Assembly: GCF_026420145.1 (NCBI RefSeq)
Contig: NZ_JAPMLV010000001.1
Location: 1,302,001-1,366,000 of the forward strand
DNA: 64,000 nt
Reading direction: 5' to 3'
Source: Enterobacter pseudoroggenkampii
GTDB lineage: Bacteria; Pseudomonadota; Gammaproteobacteria; Enterobacterales; Enterobacteriaceae
Shown here piece after piece: positions 37,605-45,698 of this stretch. The notes beneath the pieces were generated by a model. It saw nothing but the letters and a program-made list of their open reading frames with translations, made no database searches and had not been told where the DNA came from. How positions within the stretch are numbered: the first letter of the stretch is position 1; every line of letters begins with the position of its first letter. The translations under genes and the position numbers were made by a program.

Positions 37605-38087
37605 ATGACTCGCTTTTATCAACTTACCGCCACCCGTATGGATGGGCGGCTTATCTCAATGGCCGACTATGCAGGAAAGGTGGTTTTGGTCGTTAATACC
37701 GCCAGCCAGTGCGGCTTCACGCCACAGTACGGTGGCCTTGAAGCGCTATACAAGAAATACGCCGATGAAGGATTAGTCGTGCTGGGCTTCCCCTGCAACC
37801 AGTTCGGCAAACAGGAACCTGGAGGCGCCGACGAAATCTCGAAAACCTGTTACATCAACTACGGTGTGAGCTTCCCGATGTTTGAGAAAGTCGAGGTTAA
37901 CGGTAACGCAGCGCATCCGCTGTTTCGTTATCTGAAAAACGAACTGCCCGGCGTGCTGGGCGAGCGGATTAAGTGGAACTTTACTAAGTTTCTAATCGGA
38001 CGCGACGGTAAACCGCTCAAGCGTTTTGCACCGATGACTACGCCCGAGAAAATGGAGGGGGCAATTGTTGAAGCGCTGAGGAGGTGA
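37605..38087 (+). CDS. Glutathione peroxidase family protein
   Basis: 160-residue thiol peroxidase of the BtuE/glutathione-peroxidase family, reducing peroxides with glutathione or thioredoxin. Peroxidatic Cys in NTASQCGFTPQYGGLE, Gln in FPCNQFGKQEPG, and Trp-Asn in IKWNFTKFL complete the catalytic tetrad; Cys, not selenocysteine. The ATG at 37605 begins the homologous region; a longer reading from 37482 is unsupported. The gene lies between the two copies of the 22-bp repeat. Confidence 0.9.
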   Translation: MTRFYQLTATRMDGRLISMADYAGKVVLVVNTASQCGFTPQYGGLEALYKKYADEGLVVLGFPCNQFGKQEPGGADEISKTCYINYGVSFPMFEKVEVNGNAAHPLFRYLKNELPGVLGERIKWNFTKFLIGRDGKPLKRFAPMTTPEKMEGAIVEALRR

Positions 38088-38093
38088 TAGTTT

Positions 38094-38183
38094 GGTGCCC
38101 GGAACTATCTTACCGCGTCATATTACCCTCGTTTTGGCTTCGAGCAAGCAGTCAATTATAAACCAGCCTGGAGAAAGAGATAA
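38094..38183 (+). pseudogene. Remnant of a GNAT acetyltransferase
   Basis: A short reading frame ends ASYYPRFGFEQAVNYKPAW-RKR-stop. YYPRFGFE is the usual late motif of GNAT N-acetyltransferases, but the start and body are missing. Read as a deletion scar next to the AT-rich island. Confidence 0.45.
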
Positions 38184-38404
38184 CAAAGTCTTCTTCAGCC
38201 ATATTTATTATGATTTTCATATCGTTTTGCATACACCCTTAAGCCTGTGTACGTCAGGTGACCGACTGTATGACTATTCCTGATGTTTGCTTCTCGCTCA
38301 TCGCAGACCGCTCGGCACTTCAGGCGGTCCGCTACGTGCCATGGGAGAGTAAGCAGAAGCCAGCGCATTCCCTTTCATGATCGTTGCAAAATACCACTGA
38401 CTCT
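38184..38404. other. Gene-poor scar region beside the AT-rich island
   Basis: No supported gene. It includes a 36-codon frame (38270-38380), a weak stem GACCGC / GCGGTC (about 38308-38331), the second copy of the 22-bp repeat, and the point where composition changes from GC-rich to AT-rich. Confidence 0.5.
38342..38363. repeat. 22-bp direct repeat, right copy
   Basis: Identical to 37422-37443, about 40 bp from the last gene of the tetronate-type operon. Candidate footprint of an insertion or duplication. Confidence 0.8.
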
Positions 38405-39550
38405 TTATATATTTTCCCCCTGAACTGACGGTATCTCTGTGCCCGCAGACTCTTTATGTTTGCAAGGGAAAGCCTTTTTTATTAAAAGGATAACATATAG
38501 TAAATGTATCCCCGCTCTTAGCATTCGAGGTACAAACCAATTGGCATTGATGGTTTTTGATATACTCCATAAAACGAACATAAAGACAACTTTGTAAAAT
38601 TTTGGTGAGCCATGCTCATCAGGTAACAAAAGTAAATAAATATCATCAAAACCTTTGACTAATGCCTGCACTTCATTGGCAGAAATAACCTCATCAAATT
38701 TACTTTGCGAGTAGTAAATGGCTATATCATTTCTAATAATGTTAATTCTTGGGAAGTGCTCGTCCAGGAAGTTATAAAGCGAGTTTTGCGAATCTTTTAA
38801 GGGGTGTTTTTGGGAAATCAAATATGCAAGTATATCTTTCGTAATTTCCGGCGACCTGTCAAAAGACTGACGGTCGTGGAAAAAATCCACAAGCGGTGTT
38901 CCTGTCATCGTTATTGATTTAATTCTTGCGTCAGTGCAGGTATCTTTTAATGCAAAGTAACCACTAAAGCTTATTCCTACAACATGGCATATTTCATCAT
39001 CAGCAAAACCTATCGAATCAATGATGTGCGAGAATAGATTAAGTGATTTATTATCGTAGGCTTCGCGATTTTCACCTACGCCGGGCATTTCATACAGCAC
39101 TACTGAGCACCCCAACTTATTGAAGGTTTTTAATGCCCGTATCCATTGTTCTTTAAGAGAGATTATTCCTCCGCAAATGATAACTGTGACTTTTGACTTT
39201 CCCTTTTTGTAATAGAAGCTTGATTTTCCATTATCTGTCTTCTTCTTTTCCAGAAAGCCTGTTTCTACGTATTCTTTATGGAATAGTGAAAGATAGCGTT
39301 TATATGCTTCTTTTTGGACGGGAGTATCTGCATACGGGAATCGTGCAATGTTTAAGTAACCTAATGCTTTCTCCGTTTGATTTTTCTTTAATTGTTTGTC
39401 AGCCTCCTCTGAAAACACTCTTGCCCAACCATGGGGTGAGTCGTCGGATAGCGTAGTGATTAGGGATAATGAATTAGTAAAATCCTTCCCGAGGTTTAAT
39501 GTCTTAGCATGCAAAGAGACAAATTTCTTACATTCATTCAACGAATACAT
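38405..39550 (-). CDS. Alpha/beta hydrolase, Agg5-like (tetronate elimination step)
   Basis: 381 residues. Helical N-terminus (about 1-110), then an alpha/beta-hydrolase core with nucleophile elbow GISFSG (Ser195), probable acid in SQSKFDEV (Asp286) and His in PDEHGSP (His313). In agglomerin/RK-682 biosynthesis an alpha/beta-hydrolase-fold protein removes acetate from the O-acetylated tetronate to make the exocyclic double bond; the neighbours point to that role. A hydrophobic segment near 350-362 and a C-terminal tail are extra. Overlaps the upstream acyltransferase gene by 17 bases. AT-rich. Confidence 0.75.
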   Translation of the reverse strand: MYSLNECKKFVSLHAKTLNLGKDFTNSLSLITTLSDDSPHGWARVFSEEADKQLKKNQTEKALGYLNIARFPYADTPVQKEAYKRYLSLFHKEYVETGFLEKKKTDNGKSSFYYKKGKSKVTVIICGGIISLKEQWIRALKTFNKLGCSVVLYEMPGVGENREAYDNKSLNLFSHIIDSIGFADDEICHVVGISFSGYFALKDTCTDARIKSITMTGTPLVDFFHDRQSFDRSPEITKDILAYLISQKHPLKDSQNSLYNFLDEHFPRINIIRNDIAIYYSQSKFDEVISANEVQALVKGFDDIYLLLLPDEHGSPKFYKVVFMFVLWSISKTINANWFVPRMLRAGIHLLYVILLIKKAFPCKHKESAGTEIPSVQGENI

Positions 39551-40274
39551 CTGTTTGCCCTAAATCATTTAAATGTTTAGAATAAAAGGTTTTTATCTTG
39601 TCCAGAAGATTTGAAGCTTGAATGCCATCAATAACTCGATGATCGTAGATCATGACAATATTAAACAAGCACTCATCTGCATCTAAAATTTTGGGGGATC
39701 CTAATTGAAATGTAAACGTTGAGCCTGATATAGGGATGCACAATTTTAAACTTTTTTTCCCTAAGGAGGTGACAGTAAAGCTCCTGAAAAAATCACGTTG
39801 AACGGCAGGGTGAAAGTAAAAAATGAACTTCGAAACCCATTTTGCAAAAAAAAATGGCAATCTCTGTAACATCCTAATTCGTTTGGAGTCATCAAAACTG
39901 CTTATTCCTTTGCTTTTTAAATCAGATATGGCTCTGTATACTTCTAACGTAGACATATTATTTGTGTTGGTGATAACAGAAGAGTAGACTCCAGTCGATA
40001 GACCATCGTTTTCGTATGATACGGTCAATCTCGCAGATATATCTTGTAATTCGATCAGTTTATTGTCGCTTCCGTATTTAATCATGCAATTTAGATGTCG
40101 TTCCTCATCAAGAGCGTCACTAATCGACTTAATAAGGAGTGATGTGGCATATTTTGTGTATTGTCGATGGGATTTTATTTCATCGATTAATGCAACACCT
40201 CTGATGGCTTTAGCCAGCTCCAGAAAAATAAGAGTTTGCTTTCTGTTGCTATCAATTTTTTTGTATTTCATCAT
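39534..40274 (-). CDS. E2-type acyltransferase, Agg4-like
   Basis: 246 residues with the catalytic domain of 2-oxoacid dehydrogenase acyltransferases (chloramphenicol-acetyltransferase fold): the DHRVIDG motif at 211-217 supplies His212 and Asp216. There is no lipoyl or peripheral-subunit-binding domain, so it is not a pyruvate dehydrogenase E2. In agglomerin biosynthesis such a stand-alone E2-like enzyme acetylates the primary hydroxyl of the tetronate. Starts inside the ACP gene (23-base overlap). A dehydrogenase E2 role is excluded by size and context. Confidence 0.78.
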   Translation of the reverse strand: MMKYKKIDSNRKQTLIFLELAKAIRGVALIDEIKSHRQYTKYATSLLIKSISDALDEERHLNCMIKYGSDNKLIELQDISARLTVSYENDGLSTGVYSSVITNTNNMSTLEVYRAISDLKSKGISSFDDSKRIRMLQRLPFFFAKWVSKFIFYFHPAVQRDFFRSFTVTSLGKKSLKLCIPISGSTFTFQLGSPKILDADECLFNIVMIYDHRVIDGIQASNLLDKIKTFYSKHLNDLGQTDVFVE

Positions 40275-40488
40275 TTACAACCTTTAATATCTTACGCAAG
40301 GTGTTGCATTTTAATATTTTTTCAACATTTAATGTGATGCTATTTCTGAATTCCAGTTCCATTATTGTATATACAAAGGTCAATGAATCCCACTCAGCGA
40401 TTTGAGTCAAATCGGTGTCAACCTGGTCATGCTTCAAATTCATGCCAGTTTTTTGATTAAGAAAATCAATAAATTCATTAGGTTCCAT
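40252..40488 (-). CDS. Acyl carrier protein for glyceryl unit
   Basis: 78 residues, one ACP domain. The phosphopantetheine Ser is Ser35 in EWDSLTFVYTI. Acidic and short, as expected. It probably carries the glyceryl thioester made by the FkbH-like enzyme one base upstream. Not the housekeeping acpP. Confidence 0.85.
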   Translation of the reverse strand: MEPNEFIDFLNQKTGMNLKHDQVDTDLTQIAEWDSLTFVYTIMELEFRNSITLNVEKILKCNTLRKILKVVNDEIQKN

Positions 40489-40489
40489 T

Positions 40490-42217
40490 TTAATTCCTTA
40501 GTATAGTGATATTTTTACATTTTTCAGAAACATCAAGATCATCGATGTCTATGCTAAATATATTATTGCTAATTTTTCCAAAGCCACATTCAGTATAAAA
40601 ATTCTTGAATTTTTTATTTTTAATCGTTGCAATAAAGCTGCCGATTAGTTTAGAACAACCTTCTGCTGAAGCAAAAGAACCTATGGATTTTATGATTGCA
40701 AACTCGACCCCTCGTTCAAATACTCTGCAACTCAAGACAATGTTTTCGATCAAACATGCGTTTGCTTCAATTTTTAGAAATGAGGCGCCAATGATCCCAT
40801 AACTACCAAATCTATCACTGAATCTGAAAAGCAATATTTGTCCTGAATGTTCCGACACGTAATTTTGAACATCTGTGGTATCCATTCGCATGGTTGTCAG
40901 GTTAAACTGATTGGTACGCATAGTTAGATCGGAAGTTCTGGGGTGATTCTCTGGGGTACAATTACTGACAGATAATTCCATGGATATGTTTTTTAAAAAA
41001 TCGTCTTTGGAATTATTGCTCCTATAAAACTCATCTCTTTTAATGTTATTGGCAAAGCTTTCATTCCTGAGGCGGTCTTCTAATGTGATAGCACCTTTAA
41101 TAAAAAAATCGCTATTAACTAACTTGAATATGTTTTCATCTATATTTTTAGAAAAGTGGAATGTATTAATGTTAGGTATGGCGTTGGTTACTTCCTCTAA
41201 CTCAAAATCACTATCATCTACAAAAAGAACATGCTCAGGGCTTAAGTTGAGGTTTTTGCATATTTTTAAAATATTATCACTTTTATTATCCCAGTTTATC
41301 TCAGGGAACGAAAAGTCCGACCACTGAATTTCCAGCGCGTGTGTCTTTTCTGAGAAAAAGTCTTTTATTACATGAAAATCATTTTTACTGGATATTGAGA
41401 GGATAACACCTTGTCTGTGCATGCATTTCAACCACTTTTGATATTTCCTGTAAGCTCCCTGGTTATACAAGTCATTATTCTCATACTCTCCCTCAGCAGC
41501 TACACCTCCCCAAACAGTGTTATCCAGGTCTGTGATTATGCACTTTAATGATTTACCTTCGCTTAAACGAAGGTAACTTATTGATTTTTCACTAAAGAAA
41601 TTGAGGTAATCTAAACTGGCTACTGTGTTGTGTTCAGAATATATATTCTCAATGCTTTTACCTCTAAACCCTGCCATGCTTACGAGGTGTATGCTGTGCT
41701 TGCTTTCATCCCTCTTTTTAGCAAGAAACATATTGAAGTCAAAAACCAAATCGGACAGTGCGTTCCTTTCATCTAAACTTATATATTCATTTATGCACTC
41801 ACTGTTTAAATAAAGAGTTGAAATTACAATGTCTATTTTATTGCAAGTCAACTCCTCTAGTATCTTCAGAGAGGCGTTAATTTCATCTTTTAATTTTGAA
41901 AGGTTCTGTCTGGCTAATGCAATGTCCTCGCAATGACCAAACTCATCAAGATAGTAGTTTTCATCCAAAAGAATATATATATTCTGAAGGTTGTAACTCT
42001 TTAGATCTTCCTTTTTGAAATTTAGAAGGGTAAAGAAATCACTGTATTCAATATCTATAAAATCAAGAAATACACCAAGCGCTGAAGCGCCATGCTTCAT
42101 GAGAGAAAGCCCAGCTTTGTGACTGAGGTTACATAAGAAAAGACTATTTATTTTTTTCATTCCATTATAGTTTTTTGTTTTCTCTTCTCTTATTTTTTTC
42201 AATAAGTCGAGGTTCAT
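40490..42217 (-). CDS. FkbH-like glyceryl-ACP synthase
   Basis: 575 residues. The central HAD domain (about 222-350) has DLDNTVWGG with Asp230 and Asp232, SSKND at 276-280, Lys312 and FVDDSDFE (Asp334, Asp335), the FkbH-type signatures. The N-terminal about 200 residues are SGNH-like and the C-terminal 170 look GNAT-like, as in full-length FkbH-type proteins. Known members dephosphorylate 1,3-bisphosphoglycerate and load the glyceryl unit on a dedicated ACP, giving the C3 unit of tetronates. One base separates it from each neighbour, so translation is coupled. Strongly AT-rich. Confidence 0.85.
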   Translation of the reverse strand: MNLDLLKKIREEKTKNYNGMKKINSLFLCNLSHKAGLSLMKHGASALGVFLDFIDIEYSDFFTLLNFKKEDLKSYNLQNIYILLDENYYLDEFGHCEDIALARQNLSKLKDEINASLKILEELTCNKIDIVISTLYLNSECINEYISLDERNALSDLVFDFNMFLAKKRDESKHSIHLVSMAGFRGKSIENIYSEHNTVASLDYLNFFSEKSISYLRLSEGKSLKCIITDLDNTVWGGVAAEGEYENNDLYNQGAYRKYQKWLKCMHRQGVILSISSKNDFHVIKDFFSEKTHALEIQWSDFSFPEINWDNKSDNILKICKNLNLSPEHVLFVDDSDFELEEVTNAIPNINTFHFSKNIDENIFKLVNSDFFIKGAITLEDRLRNESFANNIKRDEFYRSNNSKDDFLKNISMELSVSNCTPENHPRTSDLTMRTNQFNLTTMRMDTTDVQNYVSEHSGQILLFRFSDRFGSYGIIGASFLKIEANACLIENIVLSCRVFERGVEFAIIKSIGSFASAEGCSKLIGSFIATIKNKKFKNFYTECGFGKISNNIFSIDIDDLDVSEKCKNITILRN

Positions 42218-42218
42218 T

Positions 42219-43232
42219 TTAATATTCCTTTTTTAAATATAAACCAGAAGATAACCACCGTGATGATTCGATTGATATGGCAATCCCTTCATCGCCTTCA
42301 TCTGATAGATCAAAAAACTCTTTCAGTTGAAAATACAAAGCTGCATTTGCGCAATTACCGATCTCATGAACAAGCGAAAGGATTTTACTCTCATGAATGT
42401 TCATGCCATTACAAATATTATTAACCATACGTCCGGACAGCTGAGGAGGCATAAACCATCTGATGTCTCGTTTGGATGAGTATTTGTTTTTTAACTCAGT
42501 ATATGTCTCATTTGTTAATTTAGGGACTAAACATTCAATTAATTTATATTCCTCTTTAAGCATAGGTTGCCCATCATCAAAATCTTTCCTTGAGCCGCTC
42601 CAGTTAGCCAGTTGGCCAATTTTTTCCTGCAATCCATTGTATTTGTAATCAATACCCTTCACATAGACAGAACCCGAAGTTCTTTCAGAGCTAACAATAC
42701 AACCACCAACGCCATCACCAAACAGACAGTAGTTAACCATTTCTTTCGGTTCAACTTTAGTCTTGGTTTCATCAAATAGATTGAGGAACTTGTTTGAACA
42801 TTCGACGCCAATTACTAACCCTTTATGGTGCAGGCCACTTTTGAGCATATAATCAGCCATCTTTAATGCTTGTACGGCACCAGAGCAACCACCAATGATT
42901 TGGTAGGTCTCAATATTTTTGAACCCTATCATGTTACACGCTTCATTGATGCTTGTGGGTAAAAGCAAGTCAGGAGTAGCTGTTGATACCAGGACAAAAT
43001 CAATGTCCCTCATTCCATTATCATTTAACGAAATAAGCTTTTGCATCATTAAGTGTATTAAATCAGTGCACGATGCTGTGTTCTCTCCCGTTTTTAGATT
43101 GGTTGAGAAGTGACGCCCATAGTTCCCAAATAATTTTTCTATTAACTGAGGTTTGAAGTTTAATCTACTCCCAAGCTCTTCATTGTTGATATTACATCCT
43201 GGTAAGTACGTATCAATATACGATATATGCAT
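42219..43232 (-). CDS. KASIII (FabH)-like tetronate-forming enzyme
   Basis: 337 residues from the chosen ATG (MHISYIDTYLPG, seven bases after GAGGA; the frame is open to 43298). Ketosynthase III fold: Cys in IGGCSGAVQA (Cys116 here, like Cys112 of FabH) and Asn in GNCANAA. The usual His motif (PHQAN) reads MPPQLSG, with Pro at the His position. In RK-682 and agglomerin biosynthesis a FabH-like protein joins a 3-oxoacyl thioester to glyceryl-ACP and closes the tetronate ring; context suggests that here. First gene of the five-gene operon. Confidence 0.8.
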   Translation of the reverse strand: MHISYIDTYLPGCNINNEELGSRLNFKPQLIEKLFGNYGRHFSTNLKTGENTASCTDLIHLMMQKLISLNDNGMRDIDFVLVSTATPDLLLPTSINEACNMIGFKNIETYQIIGGCSGAVQALKMADYMLKSGLHHKGLVIGVECSNKFLNLFDETKTKVEPKEMVNYCLFGDGVGGCIVSSERTSGSVYVKGIDYKYNGLQEKIGQLANWSGSRKDFDDGQPMLKEEYKLIECLVPKLTNETYTELKNKYSSKRDIRWFMPPQLSGRMVNNICNGMNIHESKILSLVHEIGNCANAALYFQLKEFFDLSDEGDEGIAISIESSRWLSSGLYLKKEY

Positions 43233-43235
43233 CAT

Positions 43236-43792
43236 CCATTCCTCATCTATATATGGCGTTAAAAAGTAATACTCTTGATTAAAAAAAATGTAAAGCATTA
43301 AAAAAATTTATATTTAGCTAACTAAATATTCCATTGTGAAACTTATATAATGAAATGAAAAGGAATTGTTAATTATATGTGGCGACAGATTTCCTGCTCG
43401 TGCTCAATTAAGAAAAACTTCCGCTATTAAATAGTTAGTTAGTAATGTAATTCATCACACATCTTACTGTGTTATATTTAGCTTTAACATCTTGTTGAAA
43501 GAGGGCAGAAACTTGCCGGTTGAATGAGTTATAAAAACAATTTGTCGGAAATGATTGCAACACCAGATGTTAACTTTTTAACAGGCTTTAGCGATTGCGA
43601 GGTGCAAGCTTTTTATAAGCAGAGGGTGAGTTAGCGTTATAACTAACAAATGTAGTTACGATAGATTTAACATCAGCAATACAATATTAAACCCGAACGA
43701 TCTCCGCGCGGATTGAACAATAAGAGTCAATTCCTAAATTTTTATAGATAATCCGGATGGTTCGAAAACAGGTGAGAGCTTATTTAATATTA
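43236..43792. other. Gene-free AT-rich region upstream of the tetronate-type operon
   Basis: No supported gene on either strand. It should contain the operon promoter and control sites. Visible structure: a palindrome at 43310-43329, a 12-bp repeat TTATATTTAGCT at 43308-43319 and 43472-43483, TTAGTTAG near 43433-43442, and GTTAG-N8-CTAAC at 43630-43647. No regulator gene is adjacent. Confidence 0.6.
43310..43329. promoter_or_regulatory. Operator-like palindrome upstream of tetronate-type operon
   Basis: ATATTTAG-CTAA-CTAAATAT, a perfect 8-bp inverted repeat with 4-bp spacer, about 78 bp before the first start codon. Its left half recurs at 43474-43481. Confidence 0.45.
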
Positions 43793-43820
43793 AGAAAAAA
43801 CCGCTATATTTAGCGGTTCA
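43793..43820 (-). terminator. Terminator of the VOC-family gene
   Basis: Stem AACCGCTA / TAGCGGTT, 4-nt loop, followed on the minus strand by a T-rich run. It separates the VOC gene from the AT-rich island. Confidence 0.8.
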
Positions 43821-43887
43821 TTGCCTGGTCCACGCGCGCTCAAAGCAGACATTGCCCTTATGCAAGTCTGCTTCGCGCTATAAGACA

Positions 43888-44325
43888 TTATCCCCGCAAC
43901 CACGGCGTAATCGTCAGCCCGGTAAGCAAGCCTTCCGGGCTGAGCAGGCGAGTGACGGTTTGCCCCCACGGTTCCATACGGTTAGCCACCAGTAACCGAT
44001 AGCCTTTTTCACTCAGAATACGGGTAGCAGAATCGAGATCCTGTACTTCGTATTCAACCCATCCCTGCGGTATCGGGTGCTCTGCGGGCCACTGTTCTTC
44101 GCCAAAACATGACATAGCCGCCTGTGCGAGCGGCCAGACGGCAAAATGCTTCACGCCTGCCAACTGGCCCCCTTCAGTGAGCAGATAATCGGTATTCCCC
44201 TCCATCGGCTTCAGCGGAAGGCCGAGTGTCTGGACATAAAACGCGGTGCTGGACTCCGTATCCCGAGAAATGGGCCCGAACCCGGCGACAAACAAGACAT
44301 CCATTCCCGCTAACGTCTGCGACAT
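43888..44325 (-). CDS. VOC (glyoxalase/bleomycin-resistance) family protein
   Basis: 145 residues with the paired beta-alpha-beta-beta-beta layout of vicinal-oxygen-chelate proteins: FVAGFGPISRDTESSTAFYVQTLGLPLK, WVEYEVQDLDSATRILSEKGYRLL and WGQTVTRLLSPEGLLTGLTITPW. It may bind or transform a small ligand; substrate unknown. GC-rich like the core genome, so it marks the right edge of the AT-rich island. Confidence 0.82.
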   Translation of the reverse strand: MSQTLAGMDVLFVAGFGPISRDTESSTAFYVQTLGLPLKPMEGNTDYLLTEGGQLAGVKHFAVWPLAQAAMSCFGEEQWPAEHPIPQGWVEYEVQDLDSATRILSEKGYRLLVANRMEPWGQTVTRLLSPEGLLTGLTITPWLRG

Positions 44326-44407
44326 ATCTACTCCTGCGTGAGGTGAAATTCACCCTGAATTTATATTACGACTGGCTGAAATACGACTCTCAATTCTGGT
44401 ATCGCAT

Positions 44408-45565
44408 TCATCGTGCCTGCACGCCCACGACGGGTTTAAAATTCAACGCGATGACGATCAGCAGCACGACTCCCGCACTCATGATCAGCCATGCGCTGGT
44501 CAGCGAGACCGAACTGTCGCGAACGATCCCCGCAATTAACGGCATAAGCGCGGCGATCATGTATCCACCTCCCTGAACTTTTGACAGTAACTTCCCGGCC
44601 TGCGCGGGCGTTCGCGCATGATCGAACGTAACGATGAGCGACAGCGGGAAGAGGGCGCCGATCCCGATGCCAAGCAGTAGCGTGGATAATACCGGCGTTG
44701 TACCCGGCGAAAAGACCAGACACAGGAGTCCCGCCAGCAGCAGCAACAATACGGCGATCAGCGGCACGCGACGGTCGGGGAATTTACCGATCAGCGCGGA
44801 GACGGCAAACCCTGCGACAACCTCGGTTAACGTCAGCCAGGCCAGCATGTAGCCGCTGCTGCGTGCGGACCATCCCGCCTGAATATAAAGCGGGGGCAGC
44901 CAGGCCAATACCAGCGTATAGGCTCCCGTTCCCACGCCGAAAAAGAGCAACAGCAGTGCCGTACGGGAGGAGGAGAGCGTAACGGTTTCGGGTGCTGTTT
45001 TTTCCCCCTGAGGATGCTTAACCAGGGTTAACCACAGTATCAGCGCCAGCAGCGCTAACAGCCCGGCCATTGCCAGCGCGGGCTTCAGCGTCAGCCATGA
45101 AAACAACGGCTCGGCGCTGGCGGCGGCGACTGCCGCACCGGCCATAATGCCCGTGCTGAATAGCGACATTACCGTGCTGGCCGTTTGCGTATATTCCTTT
45201 TTTATCAGGGCAGGCATTAAGGCCTGGATCATGCCGATACTGGCCCCGCCCAGTAACGCGGTGCCCATCAGACTCTCCGGTGAGGCGCTAAAACCGCGTA
45301 ATAAACAGGCCATAAGCAGGATGAAGAGCCCGAGCATAATTCCCCGTACGGCACCGACTCTGGCTAAAAGCCAGGGGCCACACAGGGCAGCCAGTCCCAT
45401 CATCGCGACCGGCAGGGTGGTCAGCAGGCTAAATTGCGTAGCCGTTAGCCCCGCTTCGCGCTGCAGCACGGAAAACAACGGTCCGACAGAGGCCAGAATG
45501 GGGCGCAGGTTCAGCCCGACGATAAAAGCGATAGCGGCGAAGAGTAAAGGCGATGTGCGTTTCAA
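44408..45565 (-). CDS. MFS transporter, CynX/NimT family
   Basis: 385 residues from a TTG start preceded by AAAGGAT; the reading to 45610 has no ribosome site and runs into the operator palindrome. About 12 membrane helices; GLNLRPILASVGPLF after helix 1 is typical of the CynX/NimT subfamily, which exports or imports small organic compounds such as cyanate and nitroimidazoles. Divergent from a MarR regulator, which probably represses it. Substrate unknown. Not obviously linked to the tetronate operon. Confidence 0.85.
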   Translation of the reverse strand: MKRTSPLLFAAIAFIVGLNLRPILASVGPLFSVLQREAGLTATQFSLLTTLPVAMMGLAALCGPWLLARVGAVRGIMLGLFILLMACLLRGFSASPESLMGTALLGGASIGMIQALMPALIKKEYTQTASTVMSLFSTGIMAGAAVAAASAEPLFSWLTLKPALAMAGLLALLALILWLTLVKHPQGEKTAPETVTLSSSRTALLLLFFGVGTGAYTLVLAWLPPLYIQAGWSARSSGYMLAWLTLTEVVAGFAVSALIGKFPDRRVPLIAVLLLLLAGLLCLVFSPGTTPVLSTLLLGIGIGALFPLSLIVTFDHARTPAQAGKLLSKVQGGGYMIAALMPLIAGIVRDSSVSLTSAWLIMSAGVVLLIVIALNFKPVVGVQAR

Positions 45566-45613
45566 CAGGAGATCCTTTTCGGTTGTGAATGGCCGGGCAA
45601 ATTGCCACAAGCA

Positions 45614-45635
45614 TTTATCTTAACGTTAAGATAAA
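45614..45635. promoter_or_regulatory. 22-bp perfect palindrome, MarR operator
   Basis: Centre 20 bases: TTATCTTAACGTTAAGATAA, with one more matched pair outside. Between the divergent MFS and MarR genes, about 50 bp from the MFS start. Very likely the MarR binding site. Confidence 0.7.
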
Positions 45636-45698
45636 ATGTGTTTTTGCGTAAGATGTACCGCACAACAGGATAAATACCCACGCCATCAGGGGGTGAAA

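Noticed and set aside
39534..40274. E2 subunit of a 2-oxoacid dehydrogenase complex
   Set aside because: No lipoyl or subunit-binding domain and no E1/E3 genes; the context is a tetronate-type operon.
44408..45565. CynX/NimT-type MFS as exporter of the tetronate
   Set aside because: GC-rich, separated by a VOC gene and terminator, and paired with its own MarR regulator and operator.
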